Positions 1-8,471 of a stretch of DNA of 64,000 bases are shown here, in pieces. The stretch comes from Virgisporangium ochraceum (GTDB lineage Bacteria > Actinomycetota > Actinomycetes > Mycobacteriales > Micromonosporaceae). The DNA lies in NCBI RefSeq assembly GCF_016863655.1, contig NZ_BOPH01000005.1, forward strand, positions 1 through 64,000. Direction: 5' to 3'. A program made the position numbers and the translations under genes. The notes under the pieces are model-generated. The model was given only the letters and a program-made list of their open reading frames with translations. It was not told where the DNA came from and ran no database searches. Position 1 is the first letter of the stretch. Each line of letters opens with the position of its first letter.

Positions 1-264
1 AACGATCAACACACAGCCGAACCCCCGCCCGGTCACTGTGGGTCTTGGGAGAGGCAGTCGCTCGCGCCACGGCAGTCGAGGCTCGGGCGGTCTGCGATGT
101 GCGGGCTCCCGGTCACGGCACCCTCACCCGGCGCCCTACTGGCCGTGTTCTTCCGCGGTCTCGACCTGCTCGACCCCGGTGTGGTCGCCGTGACGGGCTG
201 GCGGCCCGACGGAAACGACACCAGTTCGGTGCCGGAGTACGCCGGGGTGGCGCGTAGGGCCTGA
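1..264 (+). CDS. possible 3' end of an unidentified gene (partial)
   Basis: Frame 1 is open from the left edge to a TGA at 262-264. The last part reads with actinobacterial codon bias (FFRGLDLLDPGVVAVTGWRPDG). An internal ATG at 97 would give a 55-residue protein. I do not recognise the product. It could be the end of a gene that starts outside the window, or a short ORF ahead of the riboswitch. No domain can be assigned. Confidence 0.3.
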   Translation, partial: NDQHTAEPPPGHCGSWERQSLAPRQSRLGRSAMCGLPVTAPSPGALLAVFFRGLDLLDPGVVAVTGWRPDGNDTSSVPEYAGVARRA

Positions 265-271
265 GTTACCG

Positions 272-430
272 TCTTTACAGGTCGTCCGCAGCGAAGCCGG
301 TCGTGAATCCGGCGCTGTCCCGCAACTGTGATGCCCCTGAACGAACCCGTTCGAAGGGGACGAGCCAGGTCGCCTGCGGCGGTCGCGAACCAGCGTCCTC
401 GAGGAAGGGCGCCTCGCGGGCGGATCTCCG
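272..430 (+). promoter_or_regulatory. cobalamin (AdoCbl) riboswitch aptamer
   Basis: Conserved class-I/II cobalamin aptamer elements are visible in order: AGCCGGT, GAATCCGGCGCTG, CCCGCAACTGTGA, then the B12-box-like GCCAGGTCGCCTGC near 362-376. It sits directly upstream of a btuF-like lipoprotein gene, as expected for repression of B12 uptake by adenosylcobalamin. The aptamer boundaries are approximate. Confidence 0.9.
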
Positions 431-462
431 TCGGCGATGCATCCTCCTCAGCCGACAGGAGG
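430..462 (+). promoter_or_regulatory. SD-sequestering expression platform of the riboswitch
   Basis: CCTCCT (443-448) is perfectly complementary to the ribosome binding site AGGAGG (457-462), which lies 5 nt before the btuF ATG, with an 8-nt loop. Upstream, GTCGGC (430-435) is complementary to GCCGAC (451-456), which lies inside that loop. The two pairings interlock, so they look like alternative closed and open states. This suggests translational control. Confidence 0.65.
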
Positions 463-467
463 TCCCG

Positions 468-1373
468 ATGAGGCTCGTCGCCGCGGCGGCTCTGGCCGTC
501 ACCCTCGTACTCACCGGATGCGCGTCCACCGACGACGACAAGGCTGCCCCGGCGCCGGCGGAGACCTACTCGGCGGCCGGGATCACGCTCGACGAGCGGC
601 CCGTGAAGATCGTGTCGTTGTCGCCGACGGGCACCGAGATGCTGTTCGCGATCGGCGCGGGCAAGCAGGTCACCGCTGTCGACGACCAGTCGACGTACCC
701 GGCCGACGCGCCGAAGAGCGACCTGTCGGGCTTCCAGCCGAACGCCGAGGCGATCGCCGCCAAGCAGCCCGACCTGGTGATCATCTCCAACGACATCAAC
801 AAGATCAAGGACCAGCTGACCGCGCTGAAGATCCCGGTGTACCTGGGCGCCGCCGCGGCCACGCTCGACGACACGTACAAGCAGCTCGAGGAGCTGGGAG
901 CGCTCACCGGCCACAGGAACGAGGCCGGCGACCTGGTCAAGCGCATGAAGGGCGACATCACCAAGCTGGTCGCCGACGCGCCCAAGCGCGCCGACAAGCC
1001 GACCTACTACTACGAGCTCGACCCGACCTTCTACACGGTGACCAGCAAGACCTACGCCGGGTCGCTGTTCGGGATGTTCGGGCTGGTCAACATCGCCGAC
1101 GCGGCCGACGCCGACGGGGCGAAGGGCGGCTACCCGCAGCTCGCCGTCGAGGCGATCATCGCGGCGAACCCCGACTTCGTCTTCCTGGCCGACACGAAGT
1201 GCTGCCAGCAGTCGCTCGACACGGTCAAGGCGCGTCCGGGCTGGGCGAACGTCACCGCGGTGAAGGCCGGCACGGTGGTCGCGCTCGACGACGACATCGC
1301 GTCGCGGTGGGGGCCGCGGGTCGTCGACCTGGTGCGGGTCATCGCCGGCGCGGTGGCCAAAGCACCGGCGTGA
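468..1373 (+). CDS. btuF: vitamin B12 ABC transporter substrate-binding lipoprotein (BtuF-like)
   Basis: A 301-residue extracytoplasmic binding protein that should capture cobalamin or a related corrinoid and deliver it to the BtuC/BtuD pair encoded next. The signal peptide ends in a lipobox (LTGC, Cys about residue 17), followed by an Asp/Ala/Pro-rich linker. The BtuF/FhuD-type fold begins at KIVSLSPTGTEMLFAIGAG. The start at 468 is chosen because AGGAGG is well placed and the preceding residues belong to riboswitch RNA. Its stop overlaps the btuC GTG. The riboswitch supports B12 rather than siderophore as substrate. A paired cysteine (KCC) near residue 245 is unusual for an exported protein. 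Confidence 0.88.
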   Translation: MRLVAAAALAVTLVLTGCASTDDDKAAPAPAETYSAAGITLDERPVKIVSLSPTGTEMLFAIGAGKQVTAVDDQSTYPADAPKSDLSGFQPNAEAIAAKQPDLVIISNDINKIKDQLTALKIPVYLGAAAATLDDTYKQLEELGALTGHRNEAGDLVKRMKGDITKLVADAPKRADKPTYYYELDPTFYTVTSKTYAGSLFGMFGLVNIADAADADGAKGGYPQLAVEAIIAANPDFVFLADTKCCQQSLDTVKARPGWANVTAVKAGTVVALDDDIASRWGPRVVDLVRVIAGAVAKAPA

Positions 1374-2434
1374 CGGCGGGCACGACCACGACGAAGCGCG
1401 CCTCCTTCCCGCTCAAGGCGGCGATCGGCGGGCTCGTCGCCGTGGCGGTGGCGCTGGTCGTGGGCGTGGCGTTCGGCGCGGCGACGCTGCCGCCCGGCTC
1501 GGTGGCGATCGAGCTGCTGAACCTGCTGCCCGGCGTGAACCTCGACAGCGGCCTCTCCGAACGGGAGGTCGCGATCATCACCGAGCTGCGGCTGCCCCGG
1601 GTGGTGCTGGCGATGCTGGTCGGCGGCATGCTCGGGATCGCCGGCGGCGCCTACCAGGGTGTGTTCCGCAACCCGCTGGCCGACCCGCACCTGCTCGGGG
1701 TCGCGGCCGGGGCGGGGCTCGCGGTCACGGCCCTGGTCGCGCTGCGCGACACCGGTACCGGGCTGAGCGGGTTGCCGGCGGGCACGCCGGTGGCCGCGTT
1801 CGTCGGCGCGGTCGGCGCGGTCGCGCTCACGTACCTGCTCGGCGGTGCCGGCGGCCGCGACCGGTCGCCGGCGACGCTGATCCTCGCCGGGGTCGCGGTG
1901 TCGGCGTTCCTCTCCGCCGCGCAGACGTACATCCTGCAACGCAACATCGACAACGTGCGGGAGGTGTACTCCTGGCTGCTCGGCCGGCTGGCCACCGCCG
2001 GCTGGCACGACGTGCTGATGCTGCTGCCGTACGCGGTCATCAGCGCCGCGGTGATCCTGCTGCACCGGCGCGAGCTCGACGTGCTCGCGGTCGGCGACGA
2101 GGAGGCCGCCGCCCTGGGTCTGCATCCGCAGCGGTCGCGGTACATCCTGCTGGGTGCTGCGTCGCTGGGTACGGCGGCGGCGGTGGCGGTGTCAGGGCTG
2201 ATCGGGTTCGTCGGTGTGATCGTCCCGCACACCGTGCGGCTGCTCGTCGGCTACAGCTACCGGGCGATCCTGCCGCTGTCGATGCTGTACGGGGCGGCGT
2301 TCCTGGTGCTCACCGACCTGCTCGGCCGCACGCTCGGCAATCCGGCCGAGATCCCGATCGGGGTCATCACGGCGTTCTTCGGCGCGCCGTTCTTCGCGCT
2401 CGTGCTGCGCTCGACGAGCAGGATCTCAACATGA
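1370..2434 (+). CDS. btuC: cobalamin ABC transporter permease (BtuC/FecCD family)
   Basis: A 354-residue polytopic membrane protein of the FecCD/BtuC family, expected as a homodimer with about ten helices each. The family signature is visible in LRLPRVVLAMLVGGMLGIAG and in GVAAGAGLAV. The QAYIL-like helix, the ELDVLAVGDEEAAALG coupling segment that contacts the ATPase, and GFVGVIVPHTVRL follow in the usual order. It starts at GTG 1370, overlapping the btuF stop by 4 nt, and ends in an ATGA overlap with the ATPase, so the three genes are translationally coupled. Confidence 0.9.
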   Translation: MTAGTTTTKRASFPLKAAIGGLVAVAVALVVGVAFGAATLPPGSVAIELLNLLPGVNLDSGLSEREVAIITELRLPRVVLAMLVGGMLGIAGGAYQGVFRNPLADPHLLGVAAGAGLAVTALVALRDTGTGLSGLPAGTPVAAFVGAVGAVALTYLLGGAGGRDRSPATLILAGVAVSAFLSAAQTYILQRNIDNVREVYSWLLGRLATAGWHDVLMLLPYAVISAAVILLHRRELDVLAVGDEEAAALGLHPQRSRYILLGAASLGTAAAVAVSGLIGFVGVIVPHTVRLLVGYSYRAILPLSMLYGAAFLVLTDLLGRTLGNPAEIPIGVITAFFGAPFFALVLRSTSRIST

Positions 2435-3195
2435 TCCGCGTCGAGGGCCTCGGCGTCACGCTCGGCGGCAGCGAGATCCTCACCGGCGTCGACCTCACGG
2501 TCTCCGCCGGAGAGTGGGTCACGGTGATCGGTCCCAATGGCGCCGGCAAGTCCACCCTGTTGCGCGCCGTCGGCGGCCGCCTGGCCCATCGCGGCTCGAT
2601 CTCTCTCAATGGGACGCACGTGAGCGCGCTCTCCCGCCGGGAGCTGGCCCGGACGGTCGCGGTCGTCGCGCAGACCCCGGTGGTGCCGCCGGGGATGACG
2701 GTGATCGACTACGTGCTGCTCGGGCGTACCCCGCACATCTCGCCGCTGGGCCGCGAGTCGGCGCGCGACCTGGCCGTCGTCGACGGCGTGCTCGACCGGC
2801 TCGACCTCGCGCCGTTCGTGGGGCGGCTGCTGGCCACCCTGTCGGGCGGCGAGCGGCAGCGGGTGTTCCTGGCCCGCGCGCTGGCCCAGGAGGCGCCGGT
2901 GCTGCTGCTCGACGAGCCGACCAGCGCCCTGGACATCGGTCACCAGCAGGACGTCCTCGACCTGGTCGACGACCTGCGCCGCGACCGCGACCTCACGGTG
3001 CTGGCGACGATGCACGACCTGTCGGTGGCCGGCGAGTACGCCGACCGCCTGGTGCTCGTGGCCGGCGGCCGGGTGGTCGCCACCGGTCCACCGGCCGAGG
3101 TGCTCACCGAGGAGCTGCTGACCACCCAGTACCGGGCGCGGGTGAAGGTGTTGAAGGGCGCGCACGGCCCGATCGTGGTGCCGGTCAGGTCATGA
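2431..3195 (+). CDS. btuD: cobalamin ABC transporter ATP-binding protein (BtuD-like)
   Basis: A 254-residue cytoplasmic ATPase that powers the BtuFC importer. Walker A is GPNGAGKST, the Q-loop region is VAQTPVVP, the signature is LSGGERQRV, Walker B is VLLLDEPTSALD, and the switch histidine is in ATMHDLS. These are complete, so an active enzyme is expected. It overlaps btuC by ATGA. The 3' end overlaps the convergent DinB-like gene by 6 bp, leaving no room for a separate terminator. Confidence 0.92.
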   Translation: MIRVEGLGVTLGGSEILTGVDLTVSAGEWVTVIGPNGAGKSTLLRAVGGRLAHRGSISLNGTHVSALSRRELARTVAVVAQTPVVPPGMTVIDYVLLGRTPHISPLGRESARDLAVVDGVLDRLDLAPFVGRLLATLSGGERQRVFLARALAQEAPVLLLDEPTSALDIGHQQDVLDLVDDLRRDRDLTVLATMHDLSVAGEYADRLVLVAGGRVVATGPPAEVLTEELLTTQYRARVKVLKGAHGPIVVPVRS

Positions 3196-3711
3196 CGTCC
3201 GGACGTCGTGCAGGTGGTGGATCGGGTCGTGGACGAAGTAGCGGGCGAACGTCTCGACCGTGAAGTGGGCGCCGTCGCTGCGGTTGCCGGTGCGCTGCCA
3301 CGCGTCGTCGGGTACCGCCTCGAACGCGTCGGCCAGCGCCTCGCCGGCCGCGACCAGCTCCGCCGACACGGTTCCCGGCTCCTGCTCGCCGTACCGTTCG
3401 GCGACGGCGGTCTCGTCCTGGTCCCAGTTCGGGAACAGCGGGTCGTCCTCGGTGAGGATCAGGCCGAGGCGATAGGTGTAGATCCGGAACACGTCGCGCA
3501 CGTGGCAGGCGTACTCCAGCGGCGACCAGGCGTCGGGGCGGCGCCGGTCGCGCACGGCCGGGTCGGCGAGCACGGCCGGCCACTCGGCCACGTTGAACCG
3601 GAGCAGCGCCGGCACGTCGCGCCCGGTGATGGTGCGGCTGTCGAATCCGCACTCCGGGCACGGCTGGTTGAGCACCCAGGTCCAGTCCTTGGTGTCTGGA
3701 GTGATCGTCAT
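3190..3711 (-). CDS. DinB-superfamily protein
   Basis: A 173-residue protein beginning MTITPDTKDWTWV. It has an N-terminal CPECGFD motif (possible metal knuckle) and a DinB-like four-helix segment with EYACHVRDVFRIY, a metal-ligand-like histidine there, and HDPIHHLHDV near the end. Such proteins are putative metal-dependent transferases, often using bacillithiol- or mycothiol-type thiols; the substrate is unknown. The start at 3711 is preferred over an upstream in-frame start because the extra residues are Arg/Ser-rich and look non-coding. Convergent with btuD. Confidence 0.75.
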   Translation of the reverse strand: MTITPDTKDWTWVLNQPCPECGFDSRTITGRDVPALLRFNVAEWPAVLADPAVRDRRRPDAWSPLEYACHVRDVFRIYTYRLGLILTEDDPLFPNWDQDETAVAERYGEQEPGTVSAELVAAGEALADAFEAVPDDAWQRTGNRSDGAHFTVETFARYFVHDPIHHLHDVRTS

Positions 3712-3715
3712 CCCG

Positions 3716-4045
3716 TCAGCGTATTCCGGCCAGCACCGCCGCCAGTGCCCCGAGGCCGAGCAGCGTGATCGACGTCGCGGCGAAGAACGGGAGCCGTCCA
3801 CCCGGCGGCCGCTGCCGGTCGTCGTGCAGGGCGGCGTGCGCCTGCCGGTACCGGCGGCTCGTCAGCCGGAGGATCGTCACGCTCAGCGCGAGAGCCGGCG
3901 CGAGCGCCACCACCGTCGCGACGGGCCACTGCCGGAAGCCAAGCCGGGCGGCGACGAGGATCACACCGAAGAGGGCCAGCGCGGTGCGCTGCCAGGCCAA
4001 CGCGGTCCGCTCGTTCTGCACACCGGCGTCCCATTGGTCGGTCAC
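3716..4045 (-). CDS. DUF202 family membrane protein
   Basis: A 109-residue membrane protein with the DUF202 signature NERTALAWQRTALAL followed by three predicted helices. It starts at GTG 4045, overlapping the stop of the gene upstream by 4 nt, so the two DUF202 genes form one unit. DUF202 proteins are small integral membrane proteins of unknown function; the pairing of a longer YidH-like and a shorter YidG-like copy is common. The 3' end stops just before the DinB-like gene on the same strand, which may be co-transcribed. Confidence 0.8.
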   Translation of the reverse strand: MTDQWDAGVQNERTALAWQRTALALFGVILVAARLGFRQWPVATVVALAPALALSVTILRLTSRRYRQAHAALHDDRQRPPGGRLPFFAATSITLLGLGALAAVLAGIR

Positions 4046-4422
4046 CCCAACGCTCCCCACAGCACCACGACGCACAGCACGATCCCGACGGCCGCGAGCG
4101 CGTAGGCGAGCGTGAGCGCGAGCCCGCTGCCCGGCAGCGGCTGGCGGTCGCGCAGGGCGCGTTCGTTGCGCGCCCAGCGCACGAACGCACCCACCGAGCA
4201 CACGACGCCGAGCGCGAGCAGCAGCACGGCGACGGCCTTGCGCACCCATCCGGTGAGCGGGTCGAGGAACACCTCGACGCTCACGCCGGCCGCGATCAGC
4301 GCGAGCGCCGTGCGCAGCCAGGCCAGCGTGGTGCGCTCGTTGGCGAAGCTGAACCGGGGGTCGGGCTCGGCGCCCACCCCGTAGACCGAACGTGGCCAGC
4401 GCTGATCCTTATCCGGGTCCAC
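4042..4422 (-). CDS. YidH/DUF202 family inner membrane protein
   Basis: A 126-residue paralogue of the next gene, with NERTTLAWLRTALALIAAG and three predicted membrane helices, plus a short charged N-terminus (DPDKDQRWPRS). GTG start. The divergent amylase gene begins only about 20 bp away, so promoters must overlap in a very short region. Function unknown; the family is linked to membrane proteins of unknown role. Confidence 0.8.
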   Translation of the reverse strand: MDPDKDQRWPRSVYGVGAEPDPRFSFANERTTLAWLRTALALIAAGVSVEVFLDPLTGWVRKAVAVLLLALGVVCSVGAFVRWARNERALRDRQPLPGSGLALTLAYALAAVGIVLCVVVLWGALG

Positions 4423-4432
4423 CGTGCGAGCC

Positions 4433-4438
4433 TATGCT
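4433..4438 (+). promoter_or_regulatory. -10 box of the amylase gene
   Basis: TATGCT lies 6 nt before the GTG at 4445. This spacing would place transcription initiation on the start codon and is the reason the upstream GTG at 4424 was not chosen. Confidence 0.5.
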
Positions 4439-4444
4439 CACCGG

Positions 4445-6226
4445 GTGGACCTGAGGCGCGCCGCGGAGATCGATTTCGGACCGCTCGTCGACCGGGAGTT
4501 CCATCCCTCGCCGGCGGCGTGGGAGGACGAGGTCCTCTACTTCCTGATGCTCGACCGGTTCTCCGACGGTGACGAGGGGACACCACCGTTGCGGCGGGAG
4601 GACCACGGGAACGCCGTGACCACCGAGGAGGACGCGGCCCGCTGGCGGGAGGCCGGCGCCCGCTGGTGCGGCGGCACGCTGAAGGGGCTGCGCTCGAGGC
4701 TCGGGTACCTCCACCGGCTCGGCGTCACCGCCGTCTGGGTCAGCCCGGTCCTGAAGCAGACGCCGTTCGAGGAGACCTACCACGGCTACGCCACGCAGAA
4801 CTTCCTCGACGTCGACCCGCACTTCGGCACGAAGGAGGACCTGCGCGACCTGGTCGCGGCGGCGCACGCCCTCGGGATCCGCGTGATCCTCGACGTGGTG
4901 CTCAACCACGCCGGTGACGTGTTCGCCTACCGCGACGACGTCACCGACGCCACCTGGTTCGGCCACCCGTACCCGGTGGCGGGATTCCGCGACGCGTCCG
5001 GTGAGCCGAGCCTGCCCTTCGGGCCGGTGTCCGATGTGGACGGTGCTGCTCTGGATGGGGCCGTCTGGCCGGCCGAGCTCCAGGAGCCCGGCGTGTTCAC
5101 GTGCGGCGGCCGCATCGTCGACTGGGACCGGTACCCCGAGTACGTCGAAGGCGACTTCTACGGGCTGAAGGACCTCCACCTGGGAACCGGGGAAACCGAC
5201 CGCTACACGCCGTCCCGCGCTCTGCAGACCCTCGCCCGGGTCTACCGCTACTGGATCGCCTACGCCGACCTCGACGGACTCCGCGTCGACACCGTGAAGC
5301 ACATGGACCGCGGCGCCGCCCGCTACTTCGCCTCGGTGATCCACGAGTTCGCCCAGTCGATCGGCAAGGAGAACTTCTACCTGATCGCCGAGATCACCGG
5401 CGACCGCCGCTTCGCGTTCGAGACCCTCGAACAGGTCGGCATGGACGCCGCGCTGGGCCTCGCCGAGATCCAGGACGAGCTGGAGTGGCTGGTGAAGGGA
5501 CGCCGCGACCCGCGCGGCTACTTCGACCTGTTCCGCGACTCGTTCGCCCTCGGCAAGGACTCGCACACCTGGCTGCGCAACCGGGTCGTCACCGGCTACG
5601 ACGACCACGACCAGGTACGCAAGGGTGACTGGAAGGCGCGCTTCGCCGTCGACGACCTCGGCCACCGGATGGCGCTGGCCGCCATCGCGCTGAACGTGTG
5701 CACGCTCGGGATCCCCTGCCTGTACTACGGGTCGGAGCAGCGCCTCGACGGCTCCGGCGGCAACGACCGCTACATCCGCGAAGCGATGTTCGGCGGCGCG
5801 TTCGGCCCGTTCCGCAGCCGCGGCGGCCACGTCTTCGACGAGGCCGACCCGGTCTACCGGGAGGTGGCGCGCATCCTCGCCGTGCGCCGGGCCGTTCCGG
5901 CGCTGCGGCGCGGTCGCCAGTACCTGCGCCAGATCTCGGGTGACGGCGTGGGCTTCGGCTACCCGGGTACGCGGTCGATCGTCCCCTGGTCGCGGATCTT
6001 CGTGGACGACGAGGTGCTGGCCGCGATCAACACCGACCCGCTGCTGCCGCACACCGCGTGGGTGACCGTCGACGCGGCGTTGCACGAGGTCGGCGACAAG
6101 CTGGTGTGCCGGTACTCGACCGACCCGTCGCAGGGTGGCCGCGAGGTGACGGTCGAGGCCCGCAACGGCCGGGCGGTGCTGCTCACGGTGCCGGCGGCCG
6201 GGTTCGTCATCTACGTGCGTAGGTGA
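4445..6226 (+). CDS. GH13 family alpha-amylase / alpha-glucan hydrolase
   Basis: A 593-residue glycoside hydrolase of family 13. It has no signal peptide, so it should act in the cytoplasm on malto-oligosaccharides or glycogen-derived glucans. The conserved regions are present: region I DVVLNHAGD, region II GLRVDTVKH (nucleophile Asp282), region III YLIAEITGD (acid/base Glu316), region IV TGYDDHDQV (Asp389). The N-terminal RFSDGDEG and the Gly-rich GSEQRLDGSGG are typical of bacterial amylases. Transglycosylase activity (trehalose synthase, branching) cannot be excluded. It overlaps the convergent reductase gene by 20 bp. Confidence 0.85.
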   Translation: MDLRRAAEIDFGPLVDREFHPSPAAWEDEVLYFLMLDRFSDGDEGTPPLRREDHGNAVTTEEDAARWREAGARWCGGTLKGLRSRLGYLHRLGVTAVWVSPVLKQTPFEETYHGYATQNFLDVDPHFGTKEDLRDLVAAAHALGIRVILDVVLNHAGDVFAYRDDVTDATWFGHPYPVAGFRDASGEPSLPFGPVSDVDGAALDGAVWPAELQEPGVFTCGGRIVDWDRYPEYVEGDFYGLKDLHLGTGETDRYTPSRALQTLARVYRYWIAYADLDGLRVDTVKHMDRGAARYFASVIHEFAQSIGKENFYLIAEITGDRRFAFETLEQVGMDAALGLAEIQDELEWLVKGRRDPRGYFDLFRDSFALGKDSHTWLRNRVVTGYDDHDQVRKGDWKARFAVDDLGHRMALAAIALNVCTLGIPCLYYGSEQRLDGSGGNDRYIREAMFGGAFGPFRSRGGHVFDEADPVYREVARILAVRRAVPALRRGRQYLRQISGDGVGFGYPGTRSIVPWSRIFVDDEVLAAINTDPLLPHTAWVTVDAALHEVGDKLVCRYSTDPSQGGREVTVEARNGRAVLLTVPAAGFVIYVRR

Positions 6227-6761
6227 GCACGACGACGCCGCTCTCCAGCGGTGTCGCCGACACCAGCGCGAAGCGGGTGGGGTTGAAGTTGCTCCGTACC
6301 AACGGGATCCCCTCGCCGGCGATCACCGGGCTGAGCTTGATGACCAGCTCGTCGACCTCCGCGAGCAGCTGACCGGCGAGATCGCCGCCGCCGCAGAGCC
6401 AGATGTCGAGGCCGTCCTCCTGTTTCAGCTTCCGGACGAACTCGACCGGGTCGCCGCTCTGCGCGCCCTCCAGGGTGCGGCTGAACACGTACTCCCGCAG
6501 GTGGGCGTACGGGTTCCTGATGCCCAGGCTCAGCGCCGGGTCGAGCGTGCCCCGGCCCATCACCAGCGTGTCGAACGCGCGGTTCGGCGTGTCCGTGGGG
6601 ATGCCGAGTGGTTCACGGACGTGGGTCGGCAGCGTCTCCGGGTACCGGGTGCGGATGAACTCCTGCAGGTCGGGCTCGAACGGGTAGAAGTCGATCGAGC
6701 CGTCGGGCCCGGCGATGAAGCCGTCGATCGTCGATGCCACGTAGTAGACGAGCTTTCGCAT
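6207..6761 (-). CDS. dihydrofolate reductase-like (RibD C-terminal domain) protein
   Basis: A 184-residue protein of the YyaP/YwjB type: MRKLVYYVASTIDGFIAGPDGS at the start, VMGRGTLDPAL in the middle, and WLCGGGDLAGQLL near the NADPH-binding loop. Members reduce unknown pteridine-like or other substrates with NAD(P)H; they are not the housekeeping DHFR. A GGAGGT-like site lies just before the ATG. It is divergent from the TetR gene at 6839, and shared half-sites lie between them, so it is probably that regulator's target. Confidence 0.85.
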   Translation of the reverse strand: MRKLVYYVASTIDGFIAGPDGSIDFYPFEPDLQEFIRTRYPETLPTHVREPLGIPTDTPNRAFDTLVMGRGTLDPALSLGIRNPYAHLREYVFSRTLEGAQSGDPVEFVRKLKQEDGLDIWLCGGGDLAGQLLAEVDELVIKLSPVIAGEGIPLVRSNFNPTRFALVSATPLESGVVVLTYARR

Positions 6762-6774
6762 GCTCGCACCTCCC

Positions 6775-6821
6775 TAACCACTATGTCTGTCGTGGTTAAA
6801 GTACAACAGCTGTCGTGGTTG
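6775..6821. promoter_or_regulatory. candidate TetR operator
   Basis: An inverted repeat TAACCAC (6775-6781) / GTGGTTA (6792-6798) is followed by a third half-site GTGGTTG at 6815-6821. TGTCGTGGTT occurs twice as a direct repeat. The sites fill the space between the reductase and tetR starts. A -10 box TAGTCT (6826-6831) lies 7 nt before the tetR GTG. Confidence 0.55.
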
Positions 6822-6838
6822 GTGCTAGTCTCCATTTC

Positions 6839-7417
6839 GTGGTCAGCAACCCCCAGCGCCGTGACCTGCTCGCCGACGCGGGCCTGCGGGTCCTCGCCCA
6901 GGCCGGCGCCCGCGGCCTCACCCACCGCGCGGTCGACCGGGAGGCGGGCGTGCCGGCCGGCACGGCGTCGAACTACTTCCGCTCCCGCGACGCGCTGCTG
7001 AGCGGACTGGCGGAGCGGATCTTCGCGCGCATCGCGCCCGACGATCCCCCGACGGACGCCAGCATGGCGGACTACCTGCACGACATCGTGCGCCGCACCA
7101 CCGGCGAACCCGACCTGATGCGCGCGCTGTTCGAACTACGCCTCGAAGGCGCCCGCCGCCCGGAACTGGGTCGCCGGCTCGGGGCCACGCTGCACCGCGG
7201 CTACGAAGGCGACGTCGCCTTCCACGCCACCACCGGGCTGCCCGGCGGCGCGTTCGAGATCGCGCTGCTCCACTACGCCCTCGACGGGCTGCTGCTCGAC
7301 CTGCTGAGCACGTCGATCGGCGCCGGCACCCGGACGGAGGACGTCGTGGAGGCTTTCGCGCAACGGTTGTGCCCCGAGGAGCTCAGCGCGCCACCCGCGC
7401 CGAACCACCCTTCATGA
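6839..7417 (+). CDS. TetR family transcriptional regulator
   Basis: A 192-residue repressor. The helix-turn-helix spans about residues 20-55, with LTHRAVDREAGVPAGTASNYF; the start VVSNPQRRDLL matches family N-termini, and TAGTCT 7 nt upstream suggests leaderless translation from GTG 6839. The C-terminal ligand domain is typical of the TetR_C type. It likely represses itself and the divergent reductase through the repeats between them. The last 35 bp overlap the convergent KDG kinase gene. Confidence 0.85.
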   Translation: MVSNPQRRDLLADAGLRVLAQAGARGLTHRAVDREAGVPAGTASNYFRSRDALLSGLAERIFARIAPDDPPTDASMADYLHDIVRRTTGEPDLMRALFELRLEGARRPELGRRLGATLHRGYEGDVAFHATTGLPGGAFEIALLHYALDGLLLDLLSTSIGAGTRTEDVVEAFAQRLCPEELSAPPAPNHPS

Positions 7418-8471
7418 GTTTCTCGACCTCCGCCAGTGACGCCATCGACGTGTCACCCGGTGTCGTCATCGCCAGGGCTCCGTGCGCCGCGCCGTACTCC
7501 ACCGCCGCCCGCAGGTCGCGGCCCGTCAGCAGGCCGTAGATCAGACCGGACGCGAAGGAGTCGCCGCCGCCCACGCGGTCGAGGATCTCCAGGCCCTCGC
7601 GGTGGGTGGCCTCGGCGAAGCCCTCGGCGCGCGACCACGCGACGGCGCCCCAGTCGTTCACCGTGGCGCTGCGCACCGTGCGCAGCGTCGTGGCGACCAC
7701 CTGGAAGGTGTCGTACTCCTTGACGACCTCGGTGATCATGCGCCGGAAGTTGCCGGCGTCCAACGTGGACAGTGACTCGTCGGTGTCGGGAACCTCGAAG
7801 CCGAGCGCGGCGGTGAAGTCCTCCTCGTTGCCGATCATCACGTCGACGTGGCGGGCGAGCGCCCGGTTCACCTCGCGGGCACGCTCGGGGCCGCCGACCG
7901 CTTTCCACAGGCTCGGCCGGTAGTTCAGGTCGTACGACACGATCGTCCCGTGCCGGCGCGCCGCGGCCATCGCGGCCTCCGCCGTGCGCGCGCTGGTCTC
8001 GCTCAGCGCGGCGTAGATGCCACCGGTGTGGAGCCAGCGGACCCCGTGCGCGCCGAACAGCTCGTCCCAGTCGACATCGTCGGGACCGAGTTGGCTGGCG
8101 GCCGTGTGCCCCCGGTCGGACGTGCCGACCGCGCCCCGCACGCCGAACCCGCGTTCGGTGAAGTTGATGCCGTTGCGCACCGCGCGGCCGATGCCGTCGT
8201 ACGGCACCCACGTCACGTAGGTGGTGTCGACACCGCCCTGCAGCACCAGGTCCTCGAGCAGCCTGCCGACCTCGTTGTCCGCGAACGCGGTCACCACGGC
8301 GGTCTTCAGGCCGAAGCACCGGCGCAGCCCGCGCGCGACGTTGTACTCGCCGCCGCCCTCCCAGGCGCGGAACGTGCGCGCGGTGCGCACGCGGCCCTCG
8401 CCCGGGTCGAGCCGCAGCATGATCTCGCCCAGCGACACCAGGTCGTAGCGGCAGTTCTCGCGCAGCTTCAT
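7383..8471 (-). CDS. kdgK: 2-keto-3-deoxygluconate kinase (PfkB family)
   Basis: A 362-residue sugar kinase that should phosphorylate KDG to KDPG with ATP. PfkB signatures are visible: the Gly-rich WEGGGEYNVARGLRR near residue 40 and DRVGGGDSFASGLIYGLL near 310, with the catalytic Asp in GGGDSF. The Y(D)LNYRPSLW motif is typical of KdgK-type kinases. Its stop/start relation to the aldolase (aldolase upstream, ATGA overlap) gives a two-gene pathway module: KDG to KDPG to pyruvate plus glyceraldehyde-3-phosphate. The sugar-acid source (galacturonate, glucuronate or alginate) is not shown by this window. Confidence 0.87.
   Translation of the reverse strand: MKLRENCRYDLVSLGEIMLRLDPGEGRVRTARTFRAWEGGGEYNVARGLRRCFGLKTAVVTAFADNEVGRLLEDLVLQGGVDTTYVTWVPYDGIGRAVRNGINFTERGFGVRGAVGTSDRGHTAASQLGPDDVDWDELFGAHGVRWLHTGGIYAALSETSARTAEAAMAAARRHGTIVSYDLNYRPSLWKAVGGPERAREVNRALARHVDVMIGNEEDFTAALGFEVPDTDESLSTLDAGNFRRMITEVVKEYDTFQVVATTLRTVRSATVNDWGAVAWSRAEGFAEATHREGLEILDRVGGGDSFASGLIYGLLTGRDLRAAVEYGAAHGALAMTTPGDTSMASLAEVEKLMKGGSARVAR

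Noticed and set aside
437..1369. N-terminal extension of the BtuC frame
   Set aside because: The frame stays open through btuF but is Arg/Gly-rich; BtuC sequence begins only after GTG 1370.
4409..6085. 558-codon minus-strand frame over the amylase gene
   Set aside because: Shadow of the GH13 gene; the plus-strand product has all catalytic regions.
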